A stretch of DNA of 59,651 bases, from assembly GCF_016583785.1 (NCBI RefSeq), contig NZ_NRRU01000020.1, forward strand, positions 1 through 59,651, written 5' to 3'. This DNA comes from Rubrivivax gelatinosus. Its GTDB lineage: Bacteria > Pseudomonadota > Gammaproteobacteria > Burkholderiales > Burkholderiaceae_C. The translations under genes and the position numbers were made by a program. Shown here in pieces: positions 55,175-59,651 of the stretch. A model generated the notes under the pieces. The model ran no database searches. It saw only the letters and a program-made list of their open reading frames with translations, and had not been told where the DNA came from. Every line of letters starts with the position of its first letter. Positions within the stretch are counted from its first letter, which is position 1.

Positions 55175-55545
55175 GCCGCGGGCCCGCCGTCGGCGCGATG
55201 GAGTTCGGCGAGCATGGTCTCGACGGCTACCGGCTTGGTCCAGCAGCCGTCGAAACCGGCGGCCGCCGCCTGTTCGGCGACCAGCGCCGGTTCGTCGGCG
55301 GTGCAGAGGAAAGCTGGCAGGGCCTCGGCCCGCAGCGCGCGGCGCAGCGCCGGCAGCAGCTCGAAGCCGTTGGTGTCGGGCAGGTGCAGGTCGATGACCA
55401 GCGCGTCGGCGGCGAAGCCGGCGGCGAGTTCGAGCGCTTCCGCGCCGGTGGCGGCGCAGGCGACCTCGATCCCGCCGGCGCAGCGGCAGGTCTCTTCGAA
55501 GAGCAGGGTATTGATACGGTCGTCGTCGACGTACAGCACGCGCAT
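55171..55545 (-). CDS. Single-domain response regulator
   Basis: This 124-residue CheY-like protein is a lone receiver. It keeps the acidic pair in RVLYVDDDR, phospho-acceptor Asp52 (VIDLHLPD), Thr in FLCTAD and Lys in TKP, so it should be phosphorylated. No histidine kinase is encoded nearby. It lies 19 bp after the cyclase-FHA gene and is translationally coupled to hemH, so it may adjust heme synthesis or be part of a signalling unit with the cyclase. Confidence 0.88.
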   Translation of the reverse strand: MRVLYVDDDRINTLLFEETCRCAGGIEVACAATGAEALELAAGFAADALVIDLHLPDTNGFELLPALRRALRAEALPAFLCTADEPALVAEQAAAAGFDGCWTKPVAVETMLAELHRADGGPAA

Positions 55546-55564
55546 GTCGTGGGCCCGTGAAGGG

Positions 55565-56521
55565 CTAGAGCAGGTCGGCCGCGAGAAGCGGTTGGGTGTC
55601 GCCGAAGCGCAGGACGTCGAAAAGAACACAGGTGGCCGCCGGGTCGCCCGGAGAACCGCCGAGGCCGATCTCGCCGCTGCCGTGCAGCGTGCAGCCGCCG
55701 CGGCGCAGACTCACGATCTCACCGTCGGCAAATCGCACATAGGTGCCGTTGTAGCTCAGATCGGTGAGCTGGAACGCGCCGCCGTGCCAGTCGACTCGTG
55801 CATGCGAGCGAGAGACGCGGGAGTCGTCGACGCGGAACTCGGCCTGCGGCCCGCGGCCCAGCACCACCGGCATCTGCCGGCTGGCGAAGATCCGGTTGTG
55901 GTTGACCCATTCCAGCCGCAGGCCGTCGGGCTCTGAGACCGGCTCGGCGTCGCCGGCGAACTGCGTCGGCGGCAGCTCGGCACCGAGCCGGCCGCTGAGC
56001 ACGAAGACCTGCACCGGCTCGACCCGGCCGCGCAGCACGAGCCGGTCCAGGCTGCGAAAGCGCGAACGCGTCTGCTCGGCCAGGCCTTGCAGGACCTCGC
56101 CTGTGACCAGGGTCTCGTTGTCGCCAGCGTGGTCGAGCAGCCGGGCGGCGACGTTGACGGCATCGCCGTAACAGTCGCCCGCCATCTCGACGACCTCGCC
56201 TCGCGCCATCGCGATCTGCATCTTCAGGTCGCGCAGCCCGGTCGAGGCGCCGTGGTCGTGGCCTCGGCTGGTGATGCCGTCGAGCACCTCGTGCATCAGC
56301 GCGGCGGCCTGCAGCGCCATCATCGGCCGCGGGAAGACGGCCATCAGGCCGTCGCCCAGCGTCTTCACCACGTGGCCACCGAAGTCGGCCACCGGCCGCG
56401 TCAGCGAGCCCACGCAATGCGTGACCACCGACGTCGCCTCGGCGTTGCCGAGCGTCTCGTACAGCGCGGTGCTGCCGCGAAGATCGGCGAACAGGACGGT
56501 GAGGTCGGAGATCTGCGTCAT
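55565..56521 (-). CDS. Class III adenylate/guanylate cyclase with C-terminal FHA domain
   Basis: The 318-residue protein has a class III cyclase domain (about 5-170) with metal Asp13 (FADLRGST) and Asp57 (LGDGLMAVF), adenine-specifying Lys53 and Asp120, and transition-state Asn123 and Arg127 (GDAVNVAAR). This set predicts cAMP formation. Next is an FHA domain (about 215-290) with G222-R223, SRSH (237-240) and NGT (258-260), the phosphothreonine-binding residues. No membrane segment is seen. ATG 56521 lacks a Shine-Dalgarno sequence and a TAAAAT hexamer (plus 56532-56537) ends only 10 bases upstream, so the mRNA may be nearly leaderless. Confidence 0.88.
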   Translation of the reverse strand: MTQISDLTVLFADLRGSTALYETLGNAEATSVVTHCVGSLTRPVADFGGHVVKTLGDGLMAVFPRPMMALQAAALMHEVLDGITSRGHDHGASTGLRDLKMQIAMARGEVVEMAGDCYGDAVNVAARLLDHAGDNETLVTGEVLQGLAEQTRSRFRSLDRLVLRGRVEPVQVFVLSGRLGAELPPTQFAGDAEPVSEPDGLRLEWVNHNRIFASRQMPVVLGRGPQAEFRVDDSRVSRSHARVDWHGGAFQLTDLSYNGTYVRFADGEIVSLRRGGCTLHGSGEIGLGGSPGDPAATCVLFDVLRFGDTQPLLAADLL

Positions 56522-56679
56522 TCAGCGCGCAATTTTATCGCTTTCCCCCTCCGACGCAGGGGGTCGGGCTTGGCGCGCTTCAGAGATTGTCGAGACCGGG
56601 CCGCAACTGGTATAGCTGCGGACGTCCGCTGAGCGCGGACGCTTCGCGAACGCAGTCGCCTGCGGCCCCGCCTATCCAA
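56522..56679 (-). repeat. rpoD-cyclase intergenic region with inverted repeats and rpoD 3'-end copy
   Basis: The 158 bp region contains CCCCCT/AGGGGG (56545-56550/56558-56563), a palindrome GCGGACGTCCGC (56618-56629), a hairpin CGTCCGC/GCGGACG (56623-56629/56635-56641) and a small hairpin CGCAG/CTGCG (56651-56655/56660-56664). A 12-base exact repeat of the rpoD 3' end (TCAGAGATTGTC) lies at 56580-56591, exactly 100 bp from the original at 56680-56691, with weaker similarity continuing for about 20 bp. Confidence 0.6.
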
Positions 56680-58892
<2,213 letters not shown>

Positions 58893-58896
<4 letters not shown>

Positions 58897-59024
58897 GCGG
58901 TTCCTCGGGAAGGTTTCCACGGCCACGCGTCGCCTTGCGCGCAGCGCAAAGCGGTCGGGATAACGCCGCAACTCGCGGCGCCCGGTGGTGGCGCGTCCAG
59001 ACGGGCAAGCTCGCGTGAACTCAT
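58893..59024 (-). CDS. Possible leader ORF coupled to rpoD
   Basis: A 43-codon ORF starts at ATG 59024 within the rpoD leader and ends with a TGA that overlaps the rpoD ATG (ATGA). The product is unlike any family I recognise. The rpoD Shine-Dalgarno lies inside it. Its own ribosome binding site is weak (AAGGA, about 12 bases upstream). It could be a translational-coupling peptide or chance. Confidence 0.2.
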
Positions 59025-59131
59025 CGAAGATGCGCAGTCCTTGCGGGTGAGGTTGGCCTTATGACCCTTGTCGAGGGTGGCCGGGGCCCGGAGGTGCTGC
59101 TGCTCACTCTTGCCGCTGCAACAAACCGAGC

Positions 59132-59160
59132 ATTATCGGCGACGCACCCCGATTCGTCAA
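59132..59160 (-). promoter_or_regulatory. Sigma-70 promoter of rpoD
   Basis: On the minus strand TTGACG (plus 59155-59160) and GATAAT (plus 59132-59137) are separated by exactly 17 bp, a near-consensus promoter. The predicted start is near 59125, giving a 5' UTR of about 229 nt. Confidence 0.8.
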
Positions 59161-59179
59161 AAAAACAGAAGGATTTCTG
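59159..59179 (-). terminator. Probable terminator of dnaG
   Basis: On the minus strand CAGAA/TTCTG (plus 59075+ region: 59166-59170 and 59175-59179) forms a 5-bp stem with a 4-nt loop followed by seven T residues (plus 59159-59165). The T-run continues directly into the -35 of the rpoD promoter. The stem is short, so strength is moderate. Confidence 0.5.
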
Positions 59180-59243
59180 CGCCGCGGCCGGTCGGCCAGC
59201 CCACATCACGCACAAATGGGGGCAAAACCCGCGCCCGCTGGCT

Positions 59244-59651
59244 TCAGTGCCGGCCGAGCACCGCCATCGCCGAACGCACGGCCTGGGCGCGGATGGTCTG
59301 CGCGACCGCGGTGTGCAGGTCTTCCAGCAGCGGGTCGATCGGCACCTCGGCGCCGTCGACCAGCGCCACCGCGTCGGCGCCCCAGGGCTCGACCGCGATC
59401 TGCTCGCGCAGCGTCGGCCAGGGCGTGTCGCCGTGGTCGGCCAGCCAGCGGTCGATCCAGCGGAAACACTCGGCGTGCCAGTCGGGCAGGGCGGCCAGCG
59501 CCTCGTGGTCGGCGTCGGTCAGCTCCAGCCACCAGCCGGAGCGCAGCAGCAGCACGCGCACGACCTGATCCTGCGGCTGGCGCACCGATACGCGCGGGCC
59601 GCCGCGGCGCGGCTGCTGGCGCCGCGGCGGCGTGAACGCCGGCCGCGGGCC
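59244..59651 (-). CDS. dnaG: DNA primase DnaG, C-terminal part (truncated by window edge)
   Basis: The visible 135 residues match the C-terminal helicase-binding domain of DnaG primase: a basic Pro/Arg-rich linker (PRPAFTPPRRQQPRRGG), then VRVLLLRSGWW, LPDWHAECFRWIDRW and a helical end. The frame is open to base 59651, so the start, zinc-binding and TOPRIM domains lie outside the window. The downstream gene is rpoD, the usual dnaG-rpoD order. Confidence 0.85.
   Translation of the reverse strand, partial: GPRPAFTPPRRQQPRRGGPRVSVRQPQDQVVRVLLLRSGWWLELTDADHEALAALPDWHAECFRWIDRWLADHGDTPWPTLREQIAVEPWGADAVALVDGAEVPIDPLLEDLHTAVAQTIRAQAVRSAMAVLGRH

Larger units (their letters stand above)
58897..59243 (-). 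other. dnaG-rpoD intergenic region and rpoD leader
   Basis: This 347 bp gap has no confident gene. It carries the dnaG terminator and rpoD promoter (59132-59179) near its right end and then about 229 nt of untranslated rpoD leader, in which a short ORF (58893-59024) is the only open feature noted. Several GC-rich arms could fold, but none is a recognised riboswitch. Confidence 0.5.

Noticed and set aside
59021..59215. 64-codon minus-strand ORF between dnaG and rpoD
   Set aside because: It starts upstream of the predicted rpoD transcription start and crosses the promoter; no family resemblance.

Overview
The window looks like a stretch of core chromosome from a high-GC betaproteobacterium. 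The gene order (rlmN-pilW-rodZ-ispG-hisS-yfgM-bamB-der-hfq-hflX-hflK-hflC-DUF2065-hisZ-purA, then rpsB through rnhB, then rpsF-priB-rpsR-rplI-dnaB) is typical of Burkholderiales. Protein style, strong G/C third-position bias and the ppsR/ppsA and hemH-grpE-dnaK-dnaJ neighbourhoods suggest a Rubrivivax/Leptothrix/Ideonella-type relative; the genus is inference. I saw no rRNA, insertion sequence, prophage, CRISPR array or obvious foreign island. Almost every long gene also has a long open frame on its opposite strand, caused by base composition.

Layout. 133-16188 (+): nucleotide metabolism, tRNA/rRNA modification, type IV pilus and cell-shape factors, isoprenoid synthesis (ispG), BAM lipoprotein BamB, ribosome GTPases Der and HflX, Hfq, the HflKC complex, HisZ, PurA and a phosphoribosyltransferase, closed by an intrinsic terminator. 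16253-16377 (-): tRNA-Leu(CAG) with its own terminator; its promoter overlaps the start of rnr (16411-18681, +). 18700-22828 (-): an amidase, FAD oxidoreductase and NnrD cluster. 23018-37230 onward (+): the envelope and translation run rpsB-tsf-pyrH-frr-uppS-cdsA-dxr-rseP-bamA-skp-lpxD-fabZ-lpxA-lpxB-rnhB-rRNA methyltransferase. 38006-41422: divergent ppsR/ppsA, followed by a VC_2705-type solute symporter. 43669-46703 (+): rpsF-priB-rpsR-rplI, terminator, dnaB. 46783-47909 (+): a PA0069-type radical SAM gene, apparently frameshifted, behind a LexA-box-like site. 47912-59651 (-): a receiver/TPR protein, dnaJ, dnaK, grpE, an S4 heat-shock protein, hemH, a response regulator, a cyclase-FHA protein, rpoD and the 3' end of dnaG.

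How the genes fit together. Several envelope pathways sit side by side: outer-membrane protein assembly (BamA, BamB, Skp, RseP), lipid A (LpxD, LpxA, LpxB, with FabZ at the fatty-acid branch), and undecaprenyl-PP and phospholipid synthesis (UppS, CdsA, with IspG and Dxr supplying isoprenoid precursors). Proteostasis genes (DnaK, DnaJ, GrpE, Hsp15-like) lie behind sigma-32-like promoters.

I did not find a clearly new multi-gene system. The best leads are: (i) a radical SAM gene whose start codon abuts a near-consensus LexA box and whose frame is broken by what looks like a one-base deletion; (ii) a receiver/TPR protein with Glu in place of the phospho-acceptor Asp; (iii) an adenylate cyclase-FHA plus response regulator module placed in front of hemH and the chaperone genes; (iv) three DnaA-box-like sites in front of dnaB; (v) a degenerate copy of the rpoD 3' end exactly 100 bp downstream of the real one, and a leader ORF that ends on the rpoD start codon.
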